Assembly: GCF_001687325.1 (NCBI RefSeq)
Contig: NZ_LZRD01000001.1
Location: forward strand, 248,001 to 312,000
From: Streptomyces sp. PTY087I2
GTDB lineage: Bacteria; Actinomycetota; Actinomycetes; Streptomycetales; Streptomycetaceae
Length of the DNA: 64,000 nucleotides
Direction: 5' to 3'
Part shown: one piece after another, positions 34,036-43,055 of the stretch
Position numbering within the stretch: position 1 is the stretch's first letter
Layout: every line of letters starts with the position of its first letter
The notes under the pieces: model-generated
Database searches by the model: none
Seen by the model: only the letters and a program-made list of their open reading frames with translations
What the model was told of the DNA's origin: nothing
Made by a program: the position numbers and the translations under genes

Positions 34036-34111
34036 GACGCCCGCGGCGCACCGGTCGTGCGGCACCTAGCGGCGTCTTCCCTTTCCTTTCTTCACCGTGA
34101 TCAGGAGCATC

Positions 34112-35296
34112 ATGAGCACCGCGAAGACCAGCGTCGTCGAGACGGCCGCCGCCGAGCAGCCGCAGTCGCCGACGTACGACGAAGCCACCAAGGCGTTAAG
34201 GGCTTTACAGCGCACGACGAGCGAGATGGACTGGACTGCCGATCGCGCTGACGACCGGGAGACGGTCCATGCGTTCATGGACCGGTGGGTGGTCGTCGCG
34301 GAGGCCCGGCTCCGAGGCGCGGAGGGATCTCCTGCGGACCTCGCCCGGTGGCGGGACCTCATCGGCCCACTGCGGCGCCCCGGCCCCGACACCGAGAAGG
34401 CCGGCCACCTTGTGCTGTTGTACGCCGCCGCGCGCCGGCTGTTGCAGGCTGTTCGTGAGGCGGCCCGCCCCGGTCCGAGCGTTCAGGAGGTCGGACGCCG
34501 ATTGCGCGAGGGGATCAGCAGCGGCGAGTACGCGCCGGGCAGGCCCCTCGGGGTGAAACGGCTCGCGGTGGACGTGGGCCTCACCCTGGCTTCCGTCGTC
34601 CGTGTCGAGACGGCCCTGAGCGACCTGGCCGCCGAGGGTGCGGTGATCATCTCCCCTTCCAACAAGGCCCGCGTCGCCGGTACGGAACATGACGGTGACC
34701 GAGCCCTCCACATCGCCGCCTGGTTGCGCATGATGGTCGCGAAGGGTGTCTATCCGCCGGGCTCACGTCTTCCCCGGCTCCCGGAGCTGTGTGCCGCTCT
34801 GTTGGTTCCGCAGTCAGTCGTGAGTCAGGCCCTGCACGTCCTCCACCACGAGGGCACCATCACCGCCTACCGGGGAGCGCGCTCGACCGTGCGCTCCACC
34901 CTCCCGTTTCCCGCGGCCTCCCCGCCCGAGCTGGAGACCCTTCTCGTCTACCTGCGCACGAAGGCGATGGGCGGTGCTGTCCTCAGCCATTCCGCTGTCC
35001 GGGAGGCCGCGCGTAACGCGCGCGGCTGGTGGATCCGTCGGCTCAGCCCTCACCCCGAGACCTTGGAGAGCACGACACGGGCACTTGTGGCCGCGGCCGC
35101 GCGCCTGATCTGGATTGCTCAGGACGGCTATGCGGATGACGCCGATGCTCTTGCCGTGCTGCGCTGGACTGCTGAGACCGCGCTCGCCGACGCTCCTTCC
35201 ATCCCGCACGGCCGGCTCTGGCGGACGGCGTGCCTGGGCGTCGCCGTGCTTCACGTTCTTCGCCTCGTCGAAGAGGACGCCGAGGGCGACCGATGA
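34112..35296 (+). CDS. Regulator with two GntR-type winged helices
   Basis: A 394-residue protein. After 120 helical residues come two GntR-like DNA-binding units. One is at about 128-185 (VGRRLREGISSGEYAPGRPL, VKRLAVDVGLTLASVVRVET). The second is at about 205-265 (LRMMVAKGVYPPGSRLPRL, LPQSVVSQAL-like VPQSVVSQALHVLHHEGTI). The C-terminal 110 residues are helical and may bind an effector. ATG 34112 is preferred over GTG 34097 because AGGAG lies 4 bases upstream. It overlaps the next gene by 4 bases. Confidence 0.75.
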   Translation: MSTAKTSVVETAAAEQPQSPTYDEATKALRALQRTTSEMDWTADRADDRETVHAFMDRWVVVAEARLRGAEGSPADLARWRDLIGPLRRPGPDTEKAGHLVLLYAAARRLLQAVREAARPGPSVQEVGRRLREGISSGEYAPGRPLGVKRLAVDVGLTLASVVRVETALSDLAAEGAVIISPSNKARVAGTEHDGDRALHIAAWLRMMVAKGVYPPGSRLPRLPELCAALLVPQSVVSQALHVLHHEGTITAYRGARSTVRSTLPFPAASPPELETLLVYLRTKAMGGAVLSHSAVREAARNARGWWIRRLSPHPETLESTTRALVAAAARLIWIAQDGYADDADALAVLRWTAETALADAPSIPHGRLWRTACLGVAVLHVLRLVEEDAEGDR

Positions 35297-36354
35297 GCGC
35301 GGCTTCCCTCACCCCCGTGATCCCCCTCTCCGGCCTTCGCGGTGGGGCCGCTCCCCCGCGGCGCCGCGAAGCGCCGGAGAGGGTCTTGACCACCGGGCCC
35401 CGAGGTACGGAGCACCCTGCGCTGGGCCAGGGTGGTGCCCTCCGTGGCGTGCAACTCGTCGAACCGCTCCGGATGCCCGGTCCGGGCCTCCGCCCCGCTC
35501 CGGCCGTGCCCGAGGAGGCCCCCGGGCTTCTTCGGGTGTCGTCCTACAACGTGATGGACGGCGGACAGGACAGGTGGCTCGCGCAGCTCGACGTTCTGGC
35601 GGCGCAGGACCTGGACATTCTGGGGCTCCAGGAGGCCAAGCACTGGGACCGCGACGACCGCCGCCGACTCTTCGAAACCGCCGAGGCGCTGGGGATGCAG
35701 GCGCAGCTGGCGTTGTCCCGGAGCCACGGCTGCCACGTCGCCTTCCTCTACCGCTGGCCACGCGTACAGTGCCTGGGCTGGCGGCCCGACATCTCCGACG
35801 GCAAGTTCCACCACACCGTCGCCCGCGCCAAGTTGAAGGTCGACGGAGTCGACCTGACGGCACTGCTCGGACACCTGAGCCCCATGTGCCCTTGCATCCG
35901 GCTGTCCGAGACCGGATTCCTGACGGAGTACGGCAATGAGCTCGCCCTGCTCATCCTCGATGCGAACTCGGGCGGCATCGGAGACCCGGAGCCGGACGAC
36001 TGGGACCGTGTACCGGCACACCTGCACTCACGGCACAGGATCATGCTGCCGGACGGCACGTACGGCGGATGCGACCGCCGGGCCATGGACGCCCTGCTCC
36101 GCGCCGGGTTCGTCGACCCGCCCCGACAGCTCGGTATGACGCCCCCGCGTACGGCAGGCCACTGGGGGCGCGGCAGCGAACCGTGGGACCGCAGATCCGA
36201 CTACGTACTCCTGTCACGTCGCCTCGCCCCAGGTCTCCGGAGCCACTACGTCCTGGACACGGCCGAGACCCGGAAGCTCGGCGACCACCTGCCGGTCATC
36301 GTCTCCGTCGACATCACCGCACGGCACCCCGACCCGGAGGACGGTGCGGCATGA
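35293..36354 (+). CDS. Endonuclease/exonuclease/phosphatase-fold enzyme
   Basis: A 353-residue member of the EEP superfamily (DNase I, AP endonuclease, inositol phosphatase type). The catalytic residues are visible: the opening strand VSSYNVMDGG, the metal-binding glutamate in LGLQEAKHW, ALLGHLS, the asparagine strand LLILDANSGG, and the final RSDYVLL and GDHLPVIVSVD motifs with the catalytic aspartate and histidine. The first 75 residues are Pro/Arg-rich without a typical signal peptide. ATG 35293 overlaps the regulator's stop. Substrate unknown. Confidence 0.8.
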   Translation: MSAASLTPVIPLSGLRGGAAPPRRREAPERVLTTGPRGTEHPALGQGGALRGVQLVEPLRMPGPGLRPAPAVPEEAPGLLRVSSYNVMDGGQDRWLAQLDVLAAQDLDILGLQEAKHWDRDDRRRLFETAEALGMQAQLALSRSHGCHVAFLYRWPRVQCLGWRPDISDGKFHHTVARAKLKVDGVDLTALLGHLSPMCPCIRLSETGFLTEYGNELALLILDANSGGIGDPEPDDWDRVPAHLHSRHRIMLPDGTYGGCDRRAMDALLRAGFVDPPRQLGMTPPRTAGHWGRGSEPWDRRSDYVLLSRRLAPGLRSHYVLDTAETRKLGDHLPVIVSVDITARHPDPEDGAA

Positions 36355-36944
36355 GTGCAGGACCGCGACGCCCCGATCTGGCTGCCGAGTTGATCTGCCG
36401 GGCCGCAGAGGCCGACGAACACTGGCACCGCCTCGTCCGCGTATCGCTGCCCGACCAGCAGGTCGGCCAGGGCCGCCACACCGACTACCTCAACGCCGGG
36501 TACCTCAAGAGGATCATCGAGGACTACGGCTGGCCGGACGTACAGCTCGTCGGCGACGACGGCGCCGAGGCAGCATGGCAGATCGCCCTGCGCGCGGACA
36601 TCCGCAAGGACGTCCAACTCTCCGCCGCCCGGCTGATGTACGCAGCCGTACAGCAGGGAACCGCCTCCTCGCGACTGTGGGCACACCTGCACGACCGGTA
36701 CCGCCTGAACATCGGATCGCCCCAGGTGTACGGCACGCAGTACCGCCGCCTCCTCGGTCCTCACGGGCCGGAGCGGGCGGACGTACACGAGCCGGAAGGG
36801 CTCGACGCCCGCAGGGCGCAGATGGACCTCCCGCCCGCTGCGGAGGCGCTCGAACGCCTGCGCCGCCGCCTCGCGGAGGACCCGCCCGCCGTTCACCGGC
36901 CGGGCGCGGCGGCAGGCGGCGCCGACCTCGCGGAGGCGGCATGA
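36351..36944 (+). CDS. DUF6624-type protein
   Basis: A 197-residue protein matching the DUF6624 pattern: LAAELICRAAEADEHWHRLV, then YLKRIIEDYGWPDVQLVGDD, GAEAAWQIALRADIRKDVQL and the end QVYGTQYRR. Function is unknown; the family is common in Streptomyces and some other bacteria. It starts on an ATGA overlap with the EEP gene. The last 50 residues are Pro/Ala/Arg-rich. Confidence 0.7.
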   Translation: MSAGPRRPDLAAELICRAAEADEHWHRLVRVSLPDQQVGQGRHTDYLNAGYLKRIIEDYGWPDVQLVGDDGAEAAWQIALRADIRKDVQLSAARLMYAAVQQGTASSRLWAHLHDRYRLNIGSPQVYGTQYRRLLGPHGPERADVHEPEGLDARRAQMDLPPAAEALERLRRRLAEDPPAVHRPGAAAGGADLAEAA

Positions 36945-37060
36945 CCACAGCCCCCGTACGCGCCCCTCCGAACGGTTCGACCACGCCGTCGCTGCCGTTC
37001 CAGTCCCGGTCGCCAGCACCGCGTCGCGCCTCCCTTGCAGCTGCGGGGCCACGCCAGTAA
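36941..37060 (+). CDS. Possible 39-residue coupled ORF
   Basis: ATG overlaps the preceding stop (ATGA), but the Ser/Pro/Arg-rich product (MTTAPVRAPPNGSTTPSLPF) has no recognisable features. It may simply be a reading frame in the spacer before the DUF6082 gene. Confidence 0.2.
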   Translation: MTTAPVRAPPNGSTTPSLPFQSRSPAPRRASLAAAGPRQ

Positions 37061-37089
37061 CCCGCCCGTACAACCGAAGGGTCTCAAGC

Positions 37090-37548
37090 ATGCGTACCAG
37101 CACCGCGATTCTGTCGACGGGGGCTGCTCTCGTCGGCGTCGGCATCGCCCGGCTTCTTCAGGAGGCCCGGCACCAGGAGCAGAGGAACGAGATCGTGCTC
37201 GCGGGCAACCAGCTCGCCTGGCTCCGTCATGTCTCCACACACCGCGAAACTGCCGCGATGTGGGCCCCGGCCGACATGGAACCGCCGTCCTACCAGGAGG
37301 CGATGAGCGGGAACTGGCTGCTGTGCATGGTGAGTCTGCGCAAGCGCCTCGGTGCCGCTGACGACCGGCAGCTGCTCCACTACGCCCGGTACCTCATGCG
37401 GTCCAAGCCGTGCCGCATGTACTGGGAGAAGTTCCGAGTCGTCCGTGAGGACGAGACCGCCGTCAGCAGCGACGCTACGGGCCGGGCGGTCAACAAGGCG
37501 TTGGCCCTGGCCTACGAGGAGGCCGCACGGGAGCCCGCGGGCCGCTGA
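37090..37548 (+). CDS. DUF6082-type membrane-anchored protein
   Basis: A 152-residue protein with one N-terminal hydrophobic helix (STGAALVGVGIARLL) and a helical soluble part: QEQRNEIVLAGNQLAWLRHV, LLCMVSLRKRLGAADDRQL, ARYLMRSKPCRMYWEKFRVV. This matches the Streptomyces DUF6082 layout, of unknown function and often encoded near regulatory genes. The start ATG 37090 has GAAGGG 7 bases upstream. Confidence 0.7.
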   Translation: MRTSTAILSTGAALVGVGIARLLQEARHQEQRNEIVLAGNQLAWLRHVSTHRETAAMWAPADMEPPSYQEAMSGNWLLCMVSLRKRLGAADDRQLLHYARYLMRSKPCRMYWEKFRVVREDETAVSSDATGRAVNKALALAYEEAAREPAGR

Positions 37549-37788
37549 GGCACAGCCCTCCGCCCCGCACCAGGGAGCGGACCGAGAACGGGGTCTCCTT
37601 CGGGCACGAGGGAGACGGCGCACCTGACCGCGCCCCGGCCGACGGCTCTGTGGGGGAGTCATCGGCCGGCCCACCCGCCCGTACCGCCACCCGTCCGTTT
37701 CTCCGCAGGCGGAAGCCGGGAGCTCCGGGTGGCATCACGCATTGACATTGCTCGACCACCTGCTCAACTCGACTTGCCAGGGGGCATC

Positions 37789-38406
37789 TTGACCGCCGAG
37801 CGATTCACCGGGCGCCATAGCCGTCGCACGTTCCCGCCGGACGTGGCCGTCGAACTCGGCGTGCAGGACCCGCAGGAAGCGGCACGGTCCCAGGCGCTTC
37901 AAGCTCGGATCTCCAAGGCTGCGGCGACCACCGGCCACATGATGATCGACTCGCAAGACGCCGGAACCTCTCAACCCCCGGTGCGCTCTCCCCAGGAGCG
38001 GGCCGCCATCCTCATCAGCGTCCTCAGCCACATCGACGGCATGCAACTGACCATGTCGGTCAATCCCACGGCGATCCATGCCGAGGCAGCTCTCCGAGAC
38101 GAACTCGGCGCCGTTGAGCACGGGCAAATCCTCCGAGCCCTCGACCTGGCCGATGAGTTCGGTCACTCCACCACCAGGGCACGCGGCGAGACCGTATGGG
38201 CCTCGTACAGGACGAGGACCGGCCCTGCCGAAGCCGCGTGCCCCGATGGCGACCCGCGTCAGCGAAGGGACACCGCCCGCCCCGGATCGGGCACCGAAAG
38301 CTCCTCCGACGGCGCCGACTTCATCCGTACGGGTTTCGGTCACCGTCATCACCTCAAAGTGTCCGAGACTGCGTCCCCCAGAGCGAGTAAGGGAACCCCC
38401 CAATGA
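37789..38406 (+). CDS. Hypothetical Streptomyces protein
   Basis: A 205-residue protein beginning at TTG 37789, chosen because AGGGGG lies 4-9 bases upstream; an upstream start at 37729 is also possible. The sequence has an N-terminal RFTGRHSRRTFPPDVAVELG and a helix ERAAILISVLSHIDGMQL, then a likely disordered tail. No function can be assigned. Its stop overlaps the ATG of a 32-residue ORF. Confidence 0.5.
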   Translation: MTAERFTGRHSRRTFPPDVAVELGVQDPQEAARSQALQARISKAAATTGHMMIDSQDAGTSQPPVRSPQERAAILISVLSHIDGMQLTMSVNPTAIHAEAALRDELGAVEHGQILRALDLADEFGHSTTRARGETVWASYRTRTGPAEAACPDGDPRQRRDTARPGSGTESSSDGADFIRTGFGHRHHLKVSETASPRASKGTPQ

Positions 38407-38501
38407 CCTCGCGCATCAGCTTTCGGCGGCTCGCTCCTGACACGCGCCGGCACGACCACCTGCTTCCTGAGCACGGGCCCCCGAACGCCCGCCCTCCGTA
38501 A
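38403..38501 (+). CDS. Possible 32-residue coupled ORF
   Basis: ATG overlaps the preceding stop. The product MTSRISFRRLAPDTRRHDHL plus 12 residues is basic and His-rich. Only the coupling supports it. Confidence 0.2.
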   Translation: MTSRISFRRLAPDTRRHDHLLPEHGPPNARPP

Positions 38502-38562
38502 CCGGGGGCGGGTGCAGCACCCGGCAGCCGGGCCTGAGCAAGGGCCGGGGTCGGACGCCATC

Positions 38563-38604
38563 GCGTGCGGGGAGAAGCCGCTCCCTCGGCTTCTCCCCGC
38601 ACGC
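38563..38604. terminator. Strong hairpin terminator
   Basis: Perfect 18-bp inverted repeat, left arm GCGTGCGGGGAGAAGCCG (38563-38580), 6-base loop, right arm 38587-38604. It separates the small-gene operon from murF; there is no T-run, as is common in Streptomyces. Confidence 0.8.
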
Positions 38605-38835
38605 TCGACCTGCACCGTGCGGCGCGTAGCCCGTCAGGAGGGCATCACGCCGCAGCCGCGCCTTGTCCCAGCCACCCGCCGACGGTTTCGCCTCGTACTT
38701 CGTACGGTACAGACGGCGGCTCGCCGTGCCGTCCGTCCCACGCATGACGCGCGCCACCGGTCGACTTGCCGGTTCACCACCGACCGCGCATCGGCCGGTA
38801 GCGTCACATTCCATCGCCTGAACAGGGAGAACCCC

Positions 38836-40236
38836 TTGCACTCCATGTCCTTGAACAAAATCGCTGAGGTCGTCGGCGGCCGTCTTGTAGATGTCCTCGA
38901 CCCCGAGGATCGGGTCACGCAGCCCGCCGTATTCGACTCCCGGGAGGCACAGCCCGGCAGCCTCTTCATCGCGTTGAAGGGCGAGCAGGTCGACGGGCAC
39001 GCGTACGCCGAGTCCGCCCGCAACAAGGGTGCCGTCGCCGCCATCGTCACGCACCCCGTCGGCGTCCCTGCCATCGTGGTCGACGACGTCCTCGGTGCCT
39101 TCGGGAAGCTGGCCCACGCCCTGCTGACCGGACCGCTCGCCAGCGCCCGCGTCGTCGCCATCACCGGCTCAGCGGGCAAGACCAGCACCAAGGACTTCAT
39201 CTCACAGGTCCTGCCGGGCACCGTCGTAGCCACCCCGCAGAGCTTCAACAACGAGATCGGCCTGCCGCTCACCGTCACCTTGGCCGACACCGGCACCGAC
39301 CACCTCGTCCTGGAGATGGGCGCCCGCCACATCGGCGACATCCGCGACCTCACCCGCATCGCGCAGCCGGACATCAGCGTCGTCACGAACGTCGGAACCG
39401 CCCACATCGGTGAGTTCGGCGGACGCGACAACATCGCCCAGGCCAAGGGCGAGATCGTCGAAGCCCTCCCCCCGGCCGGCCTCGCCGTCCTCAACGCCGA
39501 CGACGACTACGTACAGCCCATGACGGAACGCTCCGGCGGGCGCGTGGTGACCTACGGCCTGGGCGAGAACGCCACCATCCGGGCCATGGACATCACCACC
39601 GACGCACAGGGCCGCACCTCCTACACCCTCACGACTCCGGAGGGAACCGCCTCGGTGCAGCTCCAGTTCGTGGGCGGCGTCCAGGTGCACAACAGCCTCG
39701 CCGCCGCCGCCGTCGGCCGTGAGACCGGGCTGGACACAGCGGAGATCGCCGCGCGCCTGTCGCGTGCGCTGCCGCGCTCCAAATGGCGGATGGAGACGGA
39801 GACGCGGGCCGACAACGTCACCATCGTCAACGACGCCTACAACGCCAACCCGTCCTCGATGCGGCACAGCCTGGACGCGCTGGCATCCATGACCCGGGGG
39901 ATCGGACAGCGCGCGGTGGCCGTGCTCGGCCGGATGAACGAACTCGGTACCGACTCGCGCACCGCCCACGAGGAGATCGGGCGCTACGCGGCGGAGCGAG
40001 GGCTCGACCGCATCATCCTGGTGGGGGGCGACGAAGCGCAGTGGATGTCGGACGGTGTGCGCAGTGCGGGCCGGAAGGCCGAGTGGATGCCGGACCAGGA
40101 GACTGCTCTCGATCTGCTCCACTCGACCCTCCAGCCTGGCGACGTCGTCCTAGTCAAGGCCAGCCGCGGGGTCGAACTGCAACAGCTCGCGAGCGCGCTG
40201 TTGCAGCCGACCCCCGCCGGTCCTGCTGGGGCTTAG
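38836..40236 (+). CDS. murF: MurF-type ligase (UDP-MurNAc-tripeptide:D-Ala-D-Ala ligase)
   Basis: A 466-residue Mur ligase. The N-terminal UDP-substrate domain is present (LNKIAEVVGGRLVDV, VFDSREAQPGSLFIAL). The ATP-binding loop is VVAITGSAGKTSTKDF, followed by the MurF-specific SFNNEIGLPLTV and the C-terminal NDAYNANPSSMRHSLDAL. All look intact, so it should add D-Ala-D-Ala or a similar dipeptide to a UDP-muropeptide. TTG 38836 is chosen for the GGGAG 7 bases before it; ATG 38845 is possible. Its stop overlaps that of the convergent MurC-like gene. Away from a dcw cluster, it is likely a second copy. Confidence 0.85.
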   Translation: MHSMSLNKIAEVVGGRLVDVLDPEDRVTQPAVFDSREAQPGSLFIALKGEQVDGHAYAESARNKGAVAAIVTHPVGVPAIVVDDVLGAFGKLAHALLTGPLASARVVAITGSAGKTSTKDFISQVLPGTVVATPQSFNNEIGLPLTVTLADTGTDHLVLEMGARHIGDIRDLTRIAQPDISVVTNVGTAHIGEFGGRDNIAQAKGEIVEALPPAGLAVLNADDDYVQPMTERSGGRVVTYGLGENATIRAMDITTDAQGRTSYTLTTPEGTASVQLQFVGGVQVHNSLAAAAVGRETGLDTAEIAARLSRALPRSKWRMETETRADNVTIVNDAYNANPSSMRHSLDALASMTRGIGQRAVAVLGRMNELGTDSRTAHEEIGRYAAERGLDRIILVGGDEAQWMSDGVRSAGRKAEWMPDQETALDLLHSTLQPGDVVLVKASRGVELQQLASALLQPTPAGPAGA

Positions 40237-41675
40237 GCCGCTACGACGGCCACCGCCTCCAGCGCCGTGAGCACCGCCGGGCCGGTCTCGACGATGTCAC
40301 CGGCGCCCATCAGCACGATGACGTCGCCCGGCCGCGCGGCCTCGGCCGCGTAGACCGCCGCCTCCGCACGGTCAGGAACCTGCCGGGCGGAGCCCCCGGC
40401 GTCGGAGACCTGCGTGGACAGGACCTCCAGCGCATCCGCCGGCAGGCCGCGGGTGCTGTCCGTGAGCACCGTCAGGTCGCTCGCGGACAGCGCCACGGCG
40501 AAGTCACCGCCGAAGGCGTCCAGACGCCGGGCGCCGGAGGGCTGGAACACCGCGATGACACGACCACCCTGGGCGAGGAGCGAGCTGGCCGCCGCCAGAT
40601 CGGCTCGCACCTCGTCCGGGTGGTGCGCGAAGGAGTCGAGGACACGCACCCCGGCCGTCTCACCGGCAGGCGTCAGACGCCGCTGCACCCCGTCGAAGTA
40701 GCGCAGCTGCTCGACCGCCTGGTCGAGGTCCTGTCCGAGAACGTGCAGGGCCACCGTCGCCGCGGCGGCGTTCGTGAGCTGGTGGACGCCCGACACGCGC
40801 AGCACCAGCTCGGCCATCGTCCCGTCCGGGCCGCTCAGCACCGCGCGGCTGCGACCACCCGAGGTGACGGCCATGGTCAGGCGCCAGTCCGCGTCGTCCG
40901 CCGTTCCGACCATGACGGCCTTCGGGCCGTTGCCGCTGCGCTCCAGCCGGGCCGCCAGCTCCCGGCATCCCGCGGAGTCCGCGTTCAGGATCAGCGTGCC
41001 GTTCTTGGTCATGCCGGCACGGACGCACTGCTCGAACCCGGCGATGTACTCGGCCGGGTCGGCGTAGTTCTCCACGTGGTCGTACGCGATGTTCGTGACG
41101 ACCGCGACGTCCATCCTCGTACCGATGTGCGTACGGTCGGACTCGTCGACCTCGGCGACGAACAGCTCCCCCCGTCCGGCGTGCCCGCCGCTGCCCGGCC
41201 CTTCCAGGTCGGCGCCGACCATGTACGAGGGGTCCTGGCCCAGACGCGCGAGGGTGAAGGCGAGGATCGCCGCGGTGGACGACTTGCCGTGCGTCCCCAT
41301 CACCGCAACCGACGTGTTCCGGGCCATCAGCGTGTTCAGCACCAACGAGCGGTGCACGACCGGGATTCCGAGCCTGCGCGCCTGCGCCACCTCGGAGTTG
41401 TCGTCACCGATGGCGTGGGTGAAGACGACGGCGGTAGCGTCCGCCGGGACGTTCTCCGGCCGGTGACCGATCACCACCTGCGCGCCGACCCGCGCCAGGG
41501 ATTCGAGTCGGGCGGACGGCCGGGCGTCGCTGCCCGAGACGCTGTAGCCGCGCTCGGCGCAGACACGGGCCACGGACTGCATGCCCGCTCCGCCGATACC
41601 GATGAAATGCAGGCGGCGCAGGTCGGACAGCTCACCTGTGGCGTCCGGGGTGATCGTGGGGACTGCGGTTTCCAT
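40233..41675 (-). CDS. MurC-type Mur ligase paralogue
   Basis: A 480-residue ligase related to UDP-MurNAc:L-alanine ligase. Motifs in order: the Rossmann loop LHFIGIGGAGMQSVARV, the ATP loop VMGTHGKSSTAAILAF, the metal-site EVDESDRTH, VVTNIAYDHVENY, and the DSFAHHPDEVRADLAA end domain. It looks catalytically complete, but it is outside the division cluster, so it may act on an unusual substrate. ATG 41675 follows GAGGAGG. It shares its last four bases (TTAG, 40233-40236) with the convergent murF stop. Confidence 0.8.
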   Translation of the reverse strand: METAVPTITPDATGELSDLRRLHFIGIGGAGMQSVARVCAERGYSVSGSDARPSARLESLARVGAQVVIGHRPENVPADATAVVFTHAIGDDNSEVAQARRLGIPVVHRSLVLNTLMARNTSVAVMGTHGKSSTAAILAFTLARLGQDPSYMVGADLEGPGSGGHAGRGELFVAEVDESDRTHIGTRMDVAVVTNIAYDHVENYADPAEYIAGFEQCVRAGMTKNGTLILNADSAGCRELAARLERSGNGPKAVMVGTADDADWRLTMAVTSGGRSRAVLSGPDGTMAELVLRVSGVHQLTNAAAATVALHVLGQDLDQAVEQLRYFDGVQRRLTPAGETAGVRVLDSFAHHPDEVRADLAAASSLLAQGGRVIAVFQPSGARRLDAFGGDFAVALSASDLTVLTDSTRGLPADALEVLSTQVSDAGGSARQVPDRAEAAVYAAEAARPGDVIVLMGAGDIVETGPAVLTALEAVAVVAA

Positions 41676-41785
41676 GAAATGCCTCCTCGAAGGCTCCGTC
41701 AGCCACCTCAGAAGGTAGCCGCCATCCCGTGGTTGAGGGATGCACACTCACCATCGCCATTCCGAATATCCGAGGTCTACACATC

Positions 41786-41817
41786 TTGGGGGTGCGAACA
41801 CATTCGCACCCCCAAGA
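41786..41817. promoter_or_regulatory. 14-bp perfect inverted repeat
   Basis: CTTGGGGGTGCGAA and its exact complement separated by CACA, in the divergent spacer between the MurC-like gene and the HTH-like gene. It could be an operator for the latter's product or a leader hairpin. Confidence 0.6.
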
Positions 41818-42265
41818 GGCCCACCCCCTATGTCGGAGATGCATCATCAAGAAACCTAACTACCCGCTCGCCCTTGCCCTTTCAGAGGCGAGGTGGAGCA
41901 ACCACGAGACGGCACGACGGGTGAACTTGCGGGCCGTGAAGAACGGGCACAACGGGATAGCCGTGTCCAGCACTCGCGTCAGCCGCTGGATTCGCCATGG
42001 CGAGAAGCCGAGAGCCCCGGTACCCGGAATTCTCGCTGAACTACTCTCAGAGCGTCTGGGTCGGCCTTGCACGCCACAGAGCCTGAATATTGCTCGACCC
42101 TGCAGAGTCGTGGTCCTGCTTGATGAACAGGACCACCAGGATCTCGCGAGACTGGCGGCTGAGCAGAACTTGTCACTTGAGAGCTATGCGCAGAAAGCCC
42201 TCAGGGCTGCCTTGAATTCGATGCATCAGCGTCTAGCACGCGGAGACACACCGGCAGGGGGCTGA
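41792..42265 (+). CDS. Plasmid-type HTH regulator, start uncertain
   Basis: About 130 residues of clear coding sequence with an HTH pattern: LALALSEARWSNHETARRVN, then SSTRVSRWIRHGEKPRAPVP and GILAELLSERLGRP. The C-terminal part (DEQDHQDLARLAAEQNLSL, ESYAQKALRAAL) resembles a ribbon-helix-helix tail. No ATG fits: the nearest in-frame starts are GTG 41792, inside the inverted repeat, and ATG 41729. The 5' end may be frameshifted or use an unusual start. It reads away from the MurC-like gene. Confidence 0.55.
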   Translation: MRTHSHPQEAHPLCRRCIIKKPNYPLALALSEARWSNHETARRVNLRAVKNGHNGIAVSSTRVSRWIRHGEKPRAPVPGILAELLSERLGRPCTPQSLNIARPCRVVVLLDEQDHQDLARLAAEQNLSLESYAQKALRAALNSMHQRLARGDTPAGG

Positions 42266-42313
42266 GGCTCCCGAAGCGATGGGGGACAAAAGAGTGACCA
42301 CATCCATCCATCC

Positions 42314-42336
42314 GGGCGGGCGGGCGGGCGGGCGGG
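42314..42336 (+). repeat. GGGC tetranucleotide repeat
   Basis: Six GGG runs separated by single C (GGGCGGGCGGGCGGGC...), preceded by CATC repeats. It can form a G-quadruplex and marks a slippage-prone spot next to the transposase remnant. Confidence 0.6.
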
Positions 42337-42469
42337 TGCTCGTAGTGGTGCGGACGCATGCGCAGCCAGTCCGCAACGCCCTTGACTCAGTCGGTCCGCT
42401 GAGGACTACTGCTAGGTAAGATCCCCCGACGGGCCGGACGACCATCAGCCCGTCCTTCTCATCCCGGTC

Positions 42470-42802
42470 GTGCCCACCTGCGCGCCGCCAGCCTTGGCGC
42501 GTTGGCCGTCCTCGGGCTTCCGCGGCCTGGACAACGACATCCCCGACCCCGTGATCGTCACCGGCTACACCGCCAGCCGCACCCACAAGCTCACCCCCGG
42601 CCAGAAGGGAGCCAACCGCGTCCTTGCCGTCGGACGCGCACCGGCCGAGCACGGCTTCGCGCACCTCAAGAACTGGCAGATCCTCACCAAGCTCCGCACC
42701 GACCCCGCACGCGCCACCCGACTCCTGCGAGCCTTGTTCGTCATGGCGAACCTCGAAGTCAACCGCTGGCGGACGATCTTCTCTGCGGACTGCCGCTTAT
42801 GA
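42470..42802 (+). pseudogene. Transposase remnant, C-terminal part (DDE_Tnp_4/HARBI1-like)
   Basis: The frame encodes the end of an IS5-type DDE transposase: VIVTGYTASRTHKLTPGQKG, ANRVLAVGRAPAEHGFAHLK, then NWQILTKLRTDPARATRLLR. Only about 110 residues remain; the first two catalytic aspartates and the DNA-binding part are missing. No terminal repeats were found. It is a decayed insertion sequence between the HTH gene and the GNAT gene. Confidence 0.7.
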
Positions 42803-43055
42803 CCAGCGTGAGCACCCTGAGGACCAGTCACACCAGCCCCTCGAACTGCGGCTTCAGGTTGGCGGAGGCTCACGGAAGAGATCCGGAAAGTGTCACGCCG
42901 CCCGGGCCGGCGCTCAGGGGGCCACCACACGGTTCGGCGCGCTTGACGTTGCTGTTGCCGTACTGATCGCGGCGCCGCCGGCCTCCTACGAGAAACACCG
43001 CCGAGTACTGCCGATGGCACCCTCGACGTCTCGGGCACCTGGCAAGCTACCGGGT

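Noticed and set aside
39783..41924. 713-codon open frame on the plus strand overlapping murF end and antisense to the MurC-like gene
   Set aside because: Composition is Arg/Gly-rich with no motifs; the minus strand carries the complete MurC-like gene and the frame is a high-GC shadow.
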